A DNA stretch of 64,000 nucleotides from Thermodesulfobacteriota bacterium (GCA_035559815.1 DATMAT010000063.1:1-64000); one strand, 5' to 3'. Shown: positions 35,087 through 43,868, counted from the first letter of the stretch. Made by a program: numbers and translations. The notes: a model not told the origin generated them from the letters alone.

Positions 35087-35131
35087 TTGACCAGTCGGTA
35101 AAATATTAATATAGGTATGATGCCTTGTCAA
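35087..35131 (-). promoter_or_regulatory. Promoter and operator of the TetR gene
   Basis: On the minus strand TTGACA (plus 35126-35131) and TAATAT (plus 35103-35108) are separated by 17 bases, a near-consensus promoter. Immediately downstream lies the operator-like TTGACCAGTCGGT (plus 35087-35099), where bound repressor would block transcription. Confidence 0.7.
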
Positions 35132-35300
35132 GGGGAAAATTCTAGCAAACTTATAACTCTATATCCTGGTCAGCATTCAAGGCATGCTGGTCAAAAACTT
35201 GAAAGATAGGATCTATCTGAAAACATTGAGAATTTTGTTAAGGCTACTAGGGCATTATCTAAATTTAAAAATTTGTGCCAATGGGCTTGATGCTAATAGC

Positions 35301-36890
35301 CTAATTCCCGCAACTTATGTTGGTTTCCCCACCGATGCACGCATCAATACCGGGGCCGCCGTTTAGATTGTCTGATTCCGGCCCGCCATTAAGTACATCG
35401 CCACCCTTGTCCCCTTTCAAAACGTCATTTCCGTCTTCACCGACAAGGGTATCATGCCCACGACCCCCGATAAGGGTGTCATCACCCGCACCTCCTAAGA
35501 GTACATCCCTCCCTGTATTACCCCTAAGGGTGTCGTTCCCATCTCCCCCATCGATGCAGTCGTTGCCGCCTAGACCCCTTATCGTGTCATTGCCACCCTG
35601 ACCGCATATAATATCATTACCTGGGGTTCCGTCTATCATGTTATCGTTTTCATCTCCATTTATAGCGTCAGGGGCGTTGCAATCACAGCTTGCCTCGATA
35701 ACCCGGTAAATGGCTCCCCTTGCCCCGTGGTAGTGTGCGACGTATAAATTACCAGCTTCGTCCTCGCCGAAAGTGCTTATAGAAAGGTTAGTGTCCAAGA
35801 GGAGGGTGCTGGTCCAGTCGCTTTTTCCGTCAGGCAGTGCTCCCCAGACCATGCCGCTGCAAAAGTCTCCATAAAAATAGTAGCCAAAAAGTGTGGTATC
35901 CGGCCCGCGGTAGCGGAATCCTCCGGTAACTGAGCAACCCTGAGCATGGGTGTAATCGATTATTGGGAATACGTAATCATCCGCCTCCCCACACCCATCC
36001 AGGTTGAACTCTTCGTTCCCCTCGTAGCATCGCCAGCCGTAGTTCTCGCCACCGGTGCTGGAAGCGGGCTGAAAGTTGACCTCCTCACGACTGTTTTGCC
36101 CCACATCGCCGATGAATAGGTCACCGGTCTCCCGGTCAAAACTGAACCGCCATGGATTCCTTAGTCCATAAGCCCAGATTTCATCCAGGGCTGAAGCACC
36201 GACGAAAGGATTATCAGATGGTATAGAGTAATTGCGATTCGGGTCGCCCGGAAAATCATCCCCATCCACATCAATCCGAAGTATCTTACCTAGGAGAGTT
36301 CCCAAGTCCTGGCCGTTGTCATTGGGGTCGCCGCTACCCCCGCCGTCTCCGGATGCTATATAAAGATATCCGTCTGGGCCGAAGGCCAAGTGTCCGCCGT
36401 TGTGGTTGGAAGCTGGCTGGGTAAAGGTCAGCAATATCTGAGCAGAGCTTGGGTCGGCAACGTTGGGGTTGTTCGACACGGAGTAACGAGCGATAACCGT
36501 GTTTCCGCTGGTATTGGTGTAGTTAACATAGAAAAAGCCGTTCGTGTCGTATTCCGGATGGAATGCAAGGCCCAGGAGTCCCCTCTCCCCACAGCACGAA
36601 ACAATCGAAGCGATGTTAAGAAATGGTGTAGGCAGTATCTTTGTTCCGTCATATATTAGAATCCGTCCGTTCTGTTCCGTGATGAATAGCCTTCCCGACC
36701 CGTCGCCCGGGTCCGTTATCCCGAGAGGGTTGTTAAGTCCGGTAGCAATAGCTTGAAAAGCGATGTCAGGCGACTGCAGAGCGGTAAACGAGGCATCCAC
36801 TTGCTCGCTTTTCGATAAAGATACAAGGTAGCCCAGGCTCGAGAGAGACAGTAGCAAAAATATCAGGACTGGACCAAGTCGTTTCAACAT
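35301..36890 (-). CDS. PQQ-type sugar dehydrogenase with C-terminal RTX repeats, secreted
   Basis: The 529-residue product has a signal peptide (about residues 3-24) and then a six-bladed dehydrogenase domain of the glucose/sorbosone type: [40 protein letters not shown] and [20 protein letters not shown]. Residues about 410-520 are at least ten RTX-like GGxGxD nonapeptides ([16 protein letters not shown]). Such repeats fold on calcium outside the cell. A type I-style RTX tail on a signal-peptide protein is unusual. I use the ATG at 36890, as an upstream start to 36935 lacks a hydrophobic reason. No PQQ synthesis genes are in view. Confidence 0.85.
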   Translation of the reverse strand: MLKRLGPVLIFLLLSLSSLGYLVSLSKSEQVDASFTALQSPDIAFQAIATGLNNPLGITDPGDGSGRLFITEQNGRILIYDGTKILPTPFLNIASIVSCCGERGLLGLAFHPEYDTNGFFYVNYTNTSGNTVIARYSVSNNPNVADPSSAQILLTFTQPASNHNGGHLAFGPDGYLYIASGDGGGSGDPNDNGQDLGTLLGKILRIDVDGDDFPGDPNRNYSIPSDNPFVGASALDEIWAYGLRNPWRFSFDRETGDLFIGDVGQNSREEVNFQPASSTGGENYGWRCYEGNEEFNLDGCGEADDYVFPIIDYTHAQGCSVTGGFRYRGPDTTLFGYYFYGDFCSGMVWGALPDGKSDWTSTLLLDTNLSISTFGEDEAGNLYVAHYHGARGAIYRVIEASCDCNAPDAINGDENDNMIDGTPGNDIICGQGGNDTIRGLGGNDCIDGGDGNDTLRGNTGRDVLLGGAGDDTLIGGRGHDTLVGEDGNDVLKGDKGGDVLNGGPESDNLNGGPGIDACIGGETNISCGN

Positions 36891-37068
36891 AAAAACTAAA
36901 CCGGAGAATCGGAAACTAGAATTGATTTTACACACGCTCTATAAGCATAAACGGCACATATGTGAAAGACGGTGCAATAAGCAAGCATAATATATCACGG
37001 TCTCTCGACTATGCTATACTTAATTTTAAAGCTATTGCCCTTAAAGGATAGAGCAAACTTAAAAGTAA

Positions 37069-37770
37069 ATGAGTGAATTAACTATAGACCTCAGTGGCGT
37101 TGCCGACCTCTCCAACTTCTCCGGTTTAGTACCTCTTTTTCCCCTGGCCACCGTTGTTTTCTTCCCAAACACACTCCTCCCCCTTCACGTATTCGAGCCC
37201 CGGTACAAACAGATGATAAACGACGTGATTAATGACGAGCGCATAATAGGGATGGTGCTTCTGAAACCTCAATGGGAGAAGAACTATTACGGTAATCCCG
37301 AAATATACGACGTTGCCTGCATGGGAAGGATAGTAAGCTCCGAGCCGGTTGAAGATGGAAAATTTAATATTGTCCTTTACGGTCTAAAAAGGATAAGAAT
37401 TGTTGAAATCGTGAAAAACCATCCTTACCGGGTCGCCCGTGTCAAAATCCTGGAAGATATACACGAAGCGAACGAAGAGTTTTGCCGGGAAAGTATAACC
37501 AAACTCATAACCGCCTGGAACGGAATGCTCGGAAAGGAGCAGGAATCCCACAAGATCAAAATCGACCTACAACTGCCCCTTGAATGCCTGACTGATGCTC
37601 TCGCTTCTCTGATCGTGTCCAACATCTTCGACCGACAGGAACTTTTAGCAGAGCCTAATGTTAAAAGAAGAGCTGAGAAGATAATTAGCTATCTAGAAAC
37701 GAGATTACAGGTCGTCTCCATAACCTCGAAGAAAAGGAACGAAATTTTAGAGAAGCGAAACCTTAATTGA
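37069..37770 (+). CDS. LON-domain (Lon N-terminal substrate-binding-like) protein
   Basis: The 233-residue protein matches the N-terminal domain of Lon protease: LVPLFPLATVVFFPNTLLPL at residues 20-40, FEPRYKQMINDV near 42, and the GRIV and GLKRIRIVE strands near 94-112. It lacks the AAA+ and protease domains. Single-domain proteins of this kind are common; their function is unknown, perhaps protein binding. The start is plausible because the LON core begins at residue 20. Confidence 0.85.
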   Translation: MSELTIDLSGVADLSNFSGLVPLFPLATVVFFPNTLLPLHVFEPRYKQMINDVINDERIIGMVLLKPQWEKNYYGNPEIYDVACMGRIVSSEPVEDGKFNIVLYGLKRIRIVEIVKNHPYRVARVKILEDIHEANEEFCRESITKLITAWNGMLGKEQESHKIKIDLQLPLECLTDALASLIVSNIFDRQELLAEPNVKRRAEKIISYLETRLQVVSITSKKRNEILEKRNLN

Positions 37771-37834
37771 AGCCCAAACCATGATGCACGATACAGGATT
37801 AAGGATCATTAAGATAACGTTCATGCCTTATTTA

Positions 37835-38644
37835 TCATATATCTTGAATCATAGAAGCTTCGAGCAAAAAGTCCAATACCAATCTGTCAACTTCTTCTTG
37901 CCTCTCTCTCCAGAATCCATGCCCGACCCCTTCAAATATTTTCACTCTGGCGTTCGGTATCAGTTCGGCTAGCTCACCAGAGCGCTTTGGTGAGGTAATC
38001 AGGTCCCGTTCACCGAGCATAACCAGAGTCGGCGCTTTTATTCTCCTTACCAGGTCTCTGGCGTCGTGTTCCTGGCAGGCCAGGCTTTGTCTAATATAGC
38101 CGGTAAGTGCTTCCGGATTCTCTGGTATAGCCGCTAAAGCTTCCTTTATAGAGCCGATGTTGTCCTCTAGGTAATCTCTAGTGTAACCAAGGAAGAGCGC
38201 AGTAAGCCATACCGCCCTCATCCCCACTTTAGTTGCTATTTCCCTACCCATCCTGAGAATCTCGTTCCCCACCTGGTCGCGGGATGCAGACGTACATCCA
38301 AGGACGAGCTTTTTCACTTTCTCCGGATACTTTATAGCAAGCCATTGTCCTATCATTCCCCCCATAGATTTCCCGACGACATGCGCGGAATCTATGCCCA
38401 GTGCATCAAGAAGCCCGGCGGTGTCATCCGCCATAAGCTCAATCGAGTAGGGAACATCGGGTTTGTCGGATCTTCCCGCACCGCGGTTGTCGAAAACTAT
38501 CACTCGAAAGTGTTTTGAATAAAGGGGAATCTGGGTGGCCCAGCTTTGCAACTGGCTTCCCAGACCTCCGATGAGGACTACCGGAGTCCCGTCACCGTAT
38601 GTTTCGTAGTATATTTTGATACCATTTGCTCCAGCGTAAGGCAT
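37835..38644 (-). CDS. Alpha/beta hydrolase
   Basis: The product is 269 residues with the fold's motifs: GGLGSQLQSW at the oxyanion loop, VFDNRGAGRSDKPDVPY, nucleophile elbow VVGKSMGGMIG near residue 89-98, acid in LGERDLITS and histidine in GVGHGFW near the end. This matches C-C or ester hydrolases of the esterase type. The ATG at 38644 is chosen because the eight residues upstream are encoded by the dispersed repeat at 38657-38680. The substrate is unknown. Confidence 0.88.
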   Translation of the reverse strand: MPYAGANGIKIYYETYGDGTPVVLIGGLGSQLQSWATQIPLYSKHFRVIVFDNRGAGRSDKPDVPYSIELMADDTAGLLDALGIDSAHVVGKSMGGMIGQWLAIKYPEKVKKLVLGCTSASRDQVGNEILRMGREIATKVGMRAVWLTALFLGYTRDYLEDNIGSIKEALAAIPENPEALTGYIRQSLACQEHDARDLVRRIKAPTLVMLGERDLITSPKRSGELAELIPNARVKIFEGVGHGFWRERQEEVDRLVLDFLLEASMIQDI

Positions 38645-38656
38645 GTTAATTTTTTG

Positions 38657-38680
38657 CCACAGAGACACTAAGTCACGAAG
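38657..38680 (-). repeat. Dispersed CTTCGTGACTTAGTG repeat, copy 3
   Basis: On the minus strand this 24-base unit reads CTTCGTGACTTAGTGTCTCT, then GTGG. It is the same unit as the two copies at 1648-1673 and 1726-1752. It lies just upstream of the hydrolase start. Confidence 0.75.
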
Positions 38681-38708
38681 TAAGAATTTAGAAGCCAGTA
38701 GTCAGAAT

Positions 38709-39164
38709 TCAGACGTCTTCTCCTGTATTCCGGCTTCTGACTCCTGACCTCTCGCTTCTCTTGCTCTCCAAGTATTCCTCGAGTATAAAAACAGCGGCCA
38801 TTTTATCAATTACCTTTTTTCTCTTCTTCCTGCTGAGGTCCGCTTCCAATAATACCTCCTCCGCACTAACGGTAGAGTAACTCTCATCCCAGAATTCAAC
38901 CGGTATCGAAAACGCCTTCTTTAGCTCCTCGGCGAACTTCAATATTTCCCCACCCCTTTTCCCTACCGTTCCATCAGAACTGTAGGGAACCCCGACCAGC
39001 ATCTCACAAGGTTTGTATTCGTCAATTAATTTACGGAGGGCTTCAAGGTCACGCTTCAATTCCTTCCTTTTTATGGTAGTGACCCCATGAGCGGCTATAC
39101 CAAGCTCGTCGCTCACTGCAACCCCTATTGTTTTTGTGCCTACGTCTAGTGCCAGAATGCGCAT
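38709..39164 (-). CDS. ruvX: Putative Holliday-junction resolvase / pre-rRNA nuclease RuvX (YqgF)
   Basis: The product is about 151 residues from the ATG at 39164. It has the RNase H-fold motifs ILALDVGTKTIGVAVSDE near the start, EMLVGVPYSSDGT in the middle and EFWDESYST with acidic residues near residue 100. The family makes the 5' end of 16S rRNA. The last 10 residues (SERSGVRSRN) are encoded by a repeat-like intergenic sequence, so the tail is probably not functional. An upstream start to 39209 has no support. Confidence 0.85.
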   Translation of the reverse strand: MRILALDVGTKTIGVAVSDELGIAAHGVTTIKRKELKRDLEALRKLIDEYKPCEMLVGVPYSSDGTVGKRGGEILKFAEELKKAFSIPVEFWDESYSTVSAEEVLLEADLSRKKRKKVIDKMAAVFILEEYLESKRSERSGVRSRNTGEDV

Positions 39165-39278
39165 TTGAGATATTATCAAGCCTTTCCCTATTGTTATGGA
39201 ATTATGCAATTACTTGAAATAAAATACCAGCGTCTCACTTGAATTGTAAAAAGCTAACCCTACAAAAGAAGGTGGATT

Positions 39279-39538
39279 ATGAAAATTCTATGGCAAATTG
39301 AGGAGAATGACATTCAAAAAGTTAAGGAATTTTACAAAAAACATAAGAAGAATGTTTTTGCTTTGGATTTCCAATAAAACTATCTGCAGAAGCATTAGGG
39401 GATAAAAACTACTATAATTTTGTCTTAGATGGTTTTCAGAAAGTTTGCACGGCATGTAAAATTTATCCTTGTGTCATGGCTGCAGCTATCTTTGCAAGTT
39501 TTGACCTGGAGTGGCCAGAAAACAGGCTGATATGGTGA
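39279..39538 (+). pseudogene. Frameshifted small gene, unrecognised
   Basis: An ATG with AAGGTGG upstream opens a frame of 32 codons (KILWQIEENDIQKVKEFYKK) that stops at 39375-39377. After a T5 run in TGTTTTTGC, the third frame stays open from about 39362 to TGA at 39536, giving LGDKNYYNFVLDGFQKV and CTACKIYPCVMAAA. Adding one T would join them into an 86-residue protein with three cysteines. The second half looks protein-like. It may be a recent frameshift or a sequencing error. The 39210-39786 gap holds nothing else I recognise. Confidence 0.55.
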
Positions 39539-39786
39539 AGATGTGAGCTATAACCAGTTTATAAGATTAAGATCCAGGGATATTTAGTATCTTTTTCTCT
39601 CACTACCGCGTCTCTTCGCTCGATTCAAAAAGGCTATAGCAATATTTCTAAACAGAAGTTTTTCCGAAATTTGTATAATTTCGGACAGATATGATAAGCT
39701 TCATTGAAGAGTATTGAGATATGAACCCGTTTTATTAAACGCGAATCAGGTGCAAGAAATTTTAAGAGGTTAGGGAGTAAAGTAAA

Positions 39787-39969
39787 ATGAGGAAAAAGAA
39801 GCAACTTAGGTTAACAGTTCTAATTGAGCAGGATGAAGATGGATACTTCGTAGCTACAGTTCCCTCATTGAAGAGCTGCTACACTCAAGCCAAAACCCTT
39901 GAAGAACTTTATCCACGAATTGAAGAAGTCGTCGAACTTTGCCTTGAAGAAAATAGCAGGTTTCCTTGA
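39787..39969 (+). CDS. HicB-like antitoxin-fold protein, orphan
   Basis: The 60-residue protein has the HicB partial RNase H core: LRLTVLIEQDEDGYFVATVP and QAKTLEELYPRIEEVVELCL. It lacks the C-terminal DNA-binding domain of long HicB proteins. No HicA-like toxin is visible on either side, so it is an orphan or a single-domain relative. TTAGGG, weakly Shine-Dalgarno-like, lies in front of the ATG. Its role is unknown. Confidence 0.65.
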   Translation: MRKKKQLRLTVLIEQDEDGYFVATVPSLKSCYTQAKTLEELYPRIEEVVELCLEENSRFP

Positions 39970-40036
39970 AATTCCATTTTTAAATAATTAAAAATTTATC
40001 GACCGCTTGTAGCCGCATACAGGAGAGGATTAGAAC

Positions 40037-40759
40037 ATGACTGCAGAGAAACAAGAAACGGTGGTCTGTCAGATCTGTAAGGAACAAAAAAAGATAAGCG
40101 AGGTTTTGCCGGCGGAGCTGGTGCGCTCGCACATCGTCGAGCTCATTCGGAAAAAATACCCAGAATGGTCTTCTGACGGGTTTATATGTCTTCCCGACCT
40201 CAATCACTTCAGGACCGAATACGTCGAAGACGTCCTCGAAGAGGAAAAGGGGGAGTTATCCGCCCTGGAAGAAGGGGTAGTAACCAGCTTAAAAGAGCAC
40301 GAATTGCTGTCCAAAAATATTAATATTGTATTCGACCGTGAGCTGACCTTCGGGGAAAAGGTAGCAGATAAAGTTGCCGAATTCGGGGGAAGCTGGCGCT
40401 TCATAATTATCTTTGCCATTATTCTGGCAATATGGGTGGCAATCAACTCTGCCGCGCTTATTGGAAATGCCTTCGACCCCTACCCTTTTATACTGCTTAA
40501 CCTTGTCCTCTCCTGCCTTGCCGCTATCCAGGCCCCGATAATCATGATGAGCCAGAACAGGCAGGAGGCAAGGGACCGTTTGCGTGCTGAGCACGATTAC
40601 CAAGTCAACCTGAAAGCGGAACTGGAAATTCGCCATTTAAACGCCAAACTCGATTTGTTGCTCACACACCAATGGCACCGGTTACTGGAGATTCAGCAAA
40701 TTCAGATGGAGCTGATCGAAGAGCTTGTCAGCAAATCCTCACCGAGACAGGGAAGGTAG
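40037..40759 (+). CDS. DUF1003-family membrane protein
   Basis: The 240-residue protein has an N-terminal CxxC segment (VCQICKEQKKI), then an amphipathic region, and two transmembrane segments near residues 118-140 (WRFIIIFAIILAIWVAINSA) and 148-170 (YPFILLNLVLSCLAAIQAPI). A coiled tail follows. This is the DUF1003 arrangement, of unknown function. The stop codon lies inside the perfect palindrome at 40756-40783. Confidence 0.85.
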   Translation: MTAEKQETVVCQICKEQKKISEVLPAELVRSHIVELIRKKYPEWSSDGFICLPDLNHFRTEYVEDVLEEEKGELSALEEGVVTSLKEHELLSKNINIVFDRELTFGEKVADKVAEFGGSWRFIIIFAIILAIWVAINSAALIGNAFDPYPFILLNLVLSCLAAIQAPIIMMSQNRQEARDRLRAEHDYQVNLKAELEIRHLNAKLDLLLTHQWHRLLEIQQIQMELIEELVSKSSPRQGR

Positions 40760-40783
40760 AGACGCAAAATTTTGCGTCTCTAC
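40756..40783. repeat. Perfect 28-base palindrome (GTAGAGACGCA type)
   Basis: The arms GTAGAGACGCAAAA and their exact complement form a stem of 14 pairs with no loop. The TAG at 40757-40759 is the stop of the DUF1003 gene. A one-mismatch relative lies at 28776-28803. Confidence 0.9.
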
Positions 40784-40933
40784 AAAGCCTGATATCTCGA
40801 GGGAGAAAAGAATTTATCAAGTATAGCAATAATAATTAACCAGAGTTCGGTATAATTTCTTAAAAGTAAGAGGCATGGAACCTGAAGGTTTCCGCAACAC
40901 TTGCTATTTAGTAAAACTTCTTTTTATCATAGA

Positions 40934-41090
40934 TCTTCCCTCCCTTGACGGGAGGGTATTCAGCCCATGAGATATGAAACACATGAGATAGTGAAACTTA
41001 TCTCACGTGTTGAAGTTAGCTCACGGGCTAAAGTGGAGGGTGAAAACCTCTTCAATCACCCCCATCCCGACCCCGTCAAGGGGGAAGGGA
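40934..41090. repeat. MITE-like element with terminal inverted repeats and internal hairpin
   Basis: The ends TCTTCCCTCCCTTGACGGG (40934-40952) and CCCGTCAAGGGGGAAGGGA (41072-41090) are near-perfect inverted repeats. An inner imperfect hairpin, AGCCCATGAG to CTCACGGGCT, spans 40962-41029. There is no open reading frame. The element is about 157 bases, the usual size of a non-autonomous element or structured RNA. The surrounding gap 40784-41128 holds nothing else I recognise. Confidence 0.65.
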
Positions 41091-41128
41091 CGATAATTAT
41101 CAAGTTAAGATAGAGGTCATGTCCATTT

Positions 41129-41740
41129 TTGACTGAAATAATCAAGGAAGATACACCGGAAAAGGCAGCATCGGTGCTCAAAAGGGGCGGGGTCATCATA
41201 TATCCCACCGAAACGCTATATGGTATGGGTGCGCTCGCTCAAAATGAAAAGGCGGTGGAAAGGATATTCGACATAAAGGGAAGGCCGGAGGGCAAACCGA
41301 TCCCGATTTTGGTGAAGGATAAGACAATGCTTGACGAATTCGCCGAGGTCAGCGATGAGGGATCGATACTAATCGATAAATTTCTGCCCGGCCCGCTAAC
41401 CCTGGTGTTTAAGGAGAAGAGAAAGTTGCCGAACCTTATATCCGCCGGAACGGGGAAAATAGCGGTCAGGATATCCAGGCATCCATTTGTTAAAAATCTG
41501 TTCGAATTAATAGACCAGCCTATAACCTCAACCAGCGCAAACATAAGCGGGAATGAGAACCTCTTCGATTTCAGAGAAATCCATGAGACATTCAAAAGCA
41601 AGGTTGAACTTATAGTAGATTCAGGTACGCTTCCCCCGTCAAAGGGTTCGACAATAGTAGATTTAACTGCCAGCCCCCCACTCCTCATAAGAGGAGGGGA
41701 TATAAGCAAAGAGGAATTGGGTAATTTTATCAAATGGTAA
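41129..41740 (+). CDS. L-threonylcarbamoyladenylate synthase (TsaC/Sua5 family)
   Basis: The 203-residue protein has the family core: GGVIIYPTETLYGMGALA near residue 20, GRPEGKPIPILV near 50 and SAGTGKIAVRISRHP near 107, then TSTSANISG near 135. The enzyme makes the threonylcarbamoyl-AMP used for the t6A modification of tRNAs. It begins with TTG at 41129 and no good ribosome site is seen. It overlaps the next gene by 7 bases at ATGGTAATG. Confidence 0.9.
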   Translation: MTEIIKEDTPEKAASVLKRGGVIIYPTETLYGMGALAQNEKAVERIFDIKGRPEGKPIPILVKDKTMLDEFAEVSDEGSILIDKFLPGPLTLVFKEKRKLPNLISAGTGKIAVRISRHPFVKNLFELIDQPITSTSANISGNENLFDFREIHETFKSKVELIVDSGTLPPSKGSTIVDLTASPPLLIRGGDISKEELGNFIKW

Positions 41741-42960
41741 TGGTAAACGCCTTTCGGGGGGTTCGTTATAACCCCGATAAAATAAACGACTTCGGCTCCG
41801 TGCTTGCCCCGCCTTACGATGTCATAAGTCCCGAGGAACAGAGCGAGCTTTATGAGAAGGACCCCTACAACGTCATCCGCCTAATACTCAGGAAGGGCGA
41901 AGATGACCGGAAGTATGCCGAAGCCAGCGAAACCTTCAGAAGATGGATAGAGGAAGAAGTACTTATACAGGATAGAGAACCTTGCATTTACCCCTATTAT
42001 CAGGAATTCGAAGAGAACGGAAAAATGGTAACCAGGAAGGGCTTCATCGCCGCGGTCAGGCTCGAAGACTTTTCTTCTAAACGCATTCTCCCGCACGAAC
42101 AAACCTTTCCCAAGCACAAGCAGGATAGGCTCAAGCTCACTATAGCTTGCAAGGCAAACCTGAGCCCGGTATTTTCCATATACTCCGACCCTGAAGGCAC
42201 CGTCGAAAAATCCATCGAAGAAAATCTTTCCAAAAGGCCGATAATCGAGGCTGTCAACAAAGAGGGGGTGAAAAACCGGCTGTGGAGGGTTTTCGACCCC
42301 GATTTAATAGCCGAAATTAAGAACCAGATGTTAAATCGCAACCTACTCATAGCCGACGGACATCATCGCTACGAGACGGCACTAGAATATAGAAACATTC
42401 AGAGAAGAAAATACGGAAATTCTTCCGGTGATAAAGCCTATGATTTTGTGTTGATGTACCTATCCCGTGCGGAAGGAGAAGGCCTCATAATTAAGCCCAC
42501 CCACAGGGTAGTAAAGAATCTCGGTTCTCTGGATGTGGAATCGCTTCTTAAAAAGTTAAATGAGCGGTTTAACCTGGAAAAGGTTTCATTTGCTGAAGGA
42601 ATATCTGAGATAGGCCATCGGGCATTCGCGGTGGTTACAAAAGACCACGACCTTGTATTCCGTGTGTCTTCAAAGAGTTCTTTCTCCGTTTCGTACGATA
42701 ACCTCGGGGTCATGCTTCTTCATAAACTGGTGTTCGGAGAGATTTTAAAAGAAGAGGAAGCTCAAATTCTATACACCAAATCGACGGAAGAGGTTGTCAG
42801 CCTTGTAAGGAGCGGTGAGTATAAACTCGGATTCATACTTCCCAATATTTCACCGCTGGACATATTCGATGTCTCGATGGCCGGGGAAAAAATGCCTCAC
42901 AAGACTACCTATTTCCACCCAAAGTTACTTTCCGGCTTGGTTTTTCGTCTCTTGGATTGA
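41734..42960 (+). CDS. DUF1015-family protein
   Basis: The 408-residue protein shows the DUF1015 pattern from its start: VNAFRGVRYNPDKINDFGSV, LAPPYDVISPEEQ, and YVIRLIL-like NVIRLILRKGEDD, then ILPHEQTFPKHKQDRLKL near residue 111 and IADGHHRYETALEY near 205. The family is of unknown function and often neighbours serine or tRNA-modification genes. Its start overlaps the tsaC stop, so translation is probably coupled. Confidence 0.9.
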   Translation: MVMVNAFRGVRYNPDKINDFGSVLAPPYDVISPEEQSELYEKDPYNVIRLILRKGEDDRKYAEASETFRRWIEEEVLIQDREPCIYPYYQEFEENGKMVTRKGFIAAVRLEDFSSKRILPHEQTFPKHKQDRLKLTIACKANLSPVFSIYSDPEGTVEKSIEENLSKRPIIEAVNKEGVKNRLWRVFDPDLIAEIKNQMLNRNLLIADGHHRYETALEYRNIQRRKYGNSSGDKAYDFVLMYLSRAEGEGLIIKPTHRVVKNLGSLDVESLLKKLNERFNLEKVSFAEGISEIGHRAFAVVTKDHDLVFRVSSKSSFSVSYDNLGVMLLHKLVFGEILKEEEAQILYTKSTEEVVSLVRSGEYKLGFILPNISPLDIFDVSMAGEKMPHKTTYFHPKLLSGLVFRLLD

Positions 42961-42962
42961 GG

Positions 42963-43670
42963 TCAACAACTGCACAGTTTCCTTTCCCTAAGCGCCTCAT
43001 AGCCTTCCCTTACCAGGTAAGCCACAATAACCAGCCCCACAACCGGGTCTGCCCACCAGAGGCCATATAGGTAATTAAGTCCGAGCCCTAAGAGGAGGGC
43101 GAATGATAAAAACACGCAGGCCAGGGTCTGCTTTGAATCCACGACCAGGCTCCTGCTGCCGATTGATTTGCCCGTTTTGTACTTGAGGTAAAACAAAATA
43201 GGCATAACTATTATCGACACAACGGCAATGATTATTCCTAACAAGCTGGGCTCCGGGGGTTCCTGGTAATAAAGCTTCTTTATAGATTCGTATAAGACAT
43301 AAGCCCCAAAAATAAAGAATGTATATGCGACGAGCCCTATTGCTTTTTTCTCTATTCTCTCTTCTTCCTCGTCTGAAATATGTCCATGCTTACCGAAGCG
43401 CCATATCATAACCCCGCCGGAAAGTGACTCGATGAAGCTATCAAGCCCAAATCCGACAAGCGCAATACTCCCAGAGAGCACCCCGGCAAAAACCGACACT
43501 AGCCCCTCCAGAAAATTGTACCCAACGGTGAAATAAGAGAGAAAAAGCGCCCTTTTATGAAGCTTAGAATTGCCGGTGGTAAAATCTGCTGAAGTTTCTA
43601 TGGTTCTGCCGCTACACTCTGGACACTGGTCACAATTACATGCGCAGATTAAAGCTATCGGTGATTTCAT
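42963..43670 (-). CDS. Cation transporter (cation diffusion facilitator-like)
   Basis: The 235-residue protein has five or six hydrophobic segments, a DSFIESLSGG motif near residue 75 and VDSKQTLAC with WADPVVGLVI near the second transport site. These resemble the D-x(3)-D metal sites of the CDF fold, though the usual HxxxD is changed. Cysteine clusters lie at both ends (CACNCDQCPEC and CSC) and may bind metal. It is an inner-membrane protein; the metal cannot be read. Confidence 0.78.
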   Translation of the reverse strand: MKSPIALICACNCDQCPECSGRTIETSADFTTGNSKLHKRALFLSYFTVGYNFLEGLVSVFAGVLSGSIALVGFGLDSFIESLSGGVMIWRFGKHGHISDEEEERIEKKAIGLVAYTFFIFGAYVLYESIKKLYYQEPPEPSLLGIIIAVVSIIVMPILFYLKYKTGKSIGSRSLVVDSKQTLACVFLSFALLLGLGLNYLYGLWWADPVVGLVIVAYLVREGYEALRERKLCSC

Positions 43671-43820
43671 TGTTCTTTCTATTTCGCTAGTGAATCTTCC
43701 CTCCCTACTATATCCATTTTATCAAATACCTGCCTGAAAGAAAATATTTGCCTGTTTGAAAACCCGATCCGACAAGAAAGAGTATTATGCTATGTCTTTG
43801 TTGTGTGAATTATAGATTTT

Positions 43821-43868
43821 GTAGGGAACGCACGCCTGTCCTGAGCCTAGCCGAAGGATCTGCGTTCC
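43821..43868. repeat. Composite repeat: palindrome interrupted by a second repeat family
   Basis: The outer arms GTAGGGAACGCA (43821-43832) and TGCGTTCC (43861-43868) belong to the 28-base palindrome family. The centre CCTGTCCTGAGC, then CTAGCCGAAGG, matches the CCTTCGACCGAGCTCAGGAC repeat in reverse. This indicates one repeat inserted in the loop of another, or recombination between them. Confidence 0.65.

Noticed and set aside
35184-35366. 60-codon plus-strand frame
   Set aside because: It overlaps the end of the dehydrogenase gene antisense and has no ribosome site or motif.
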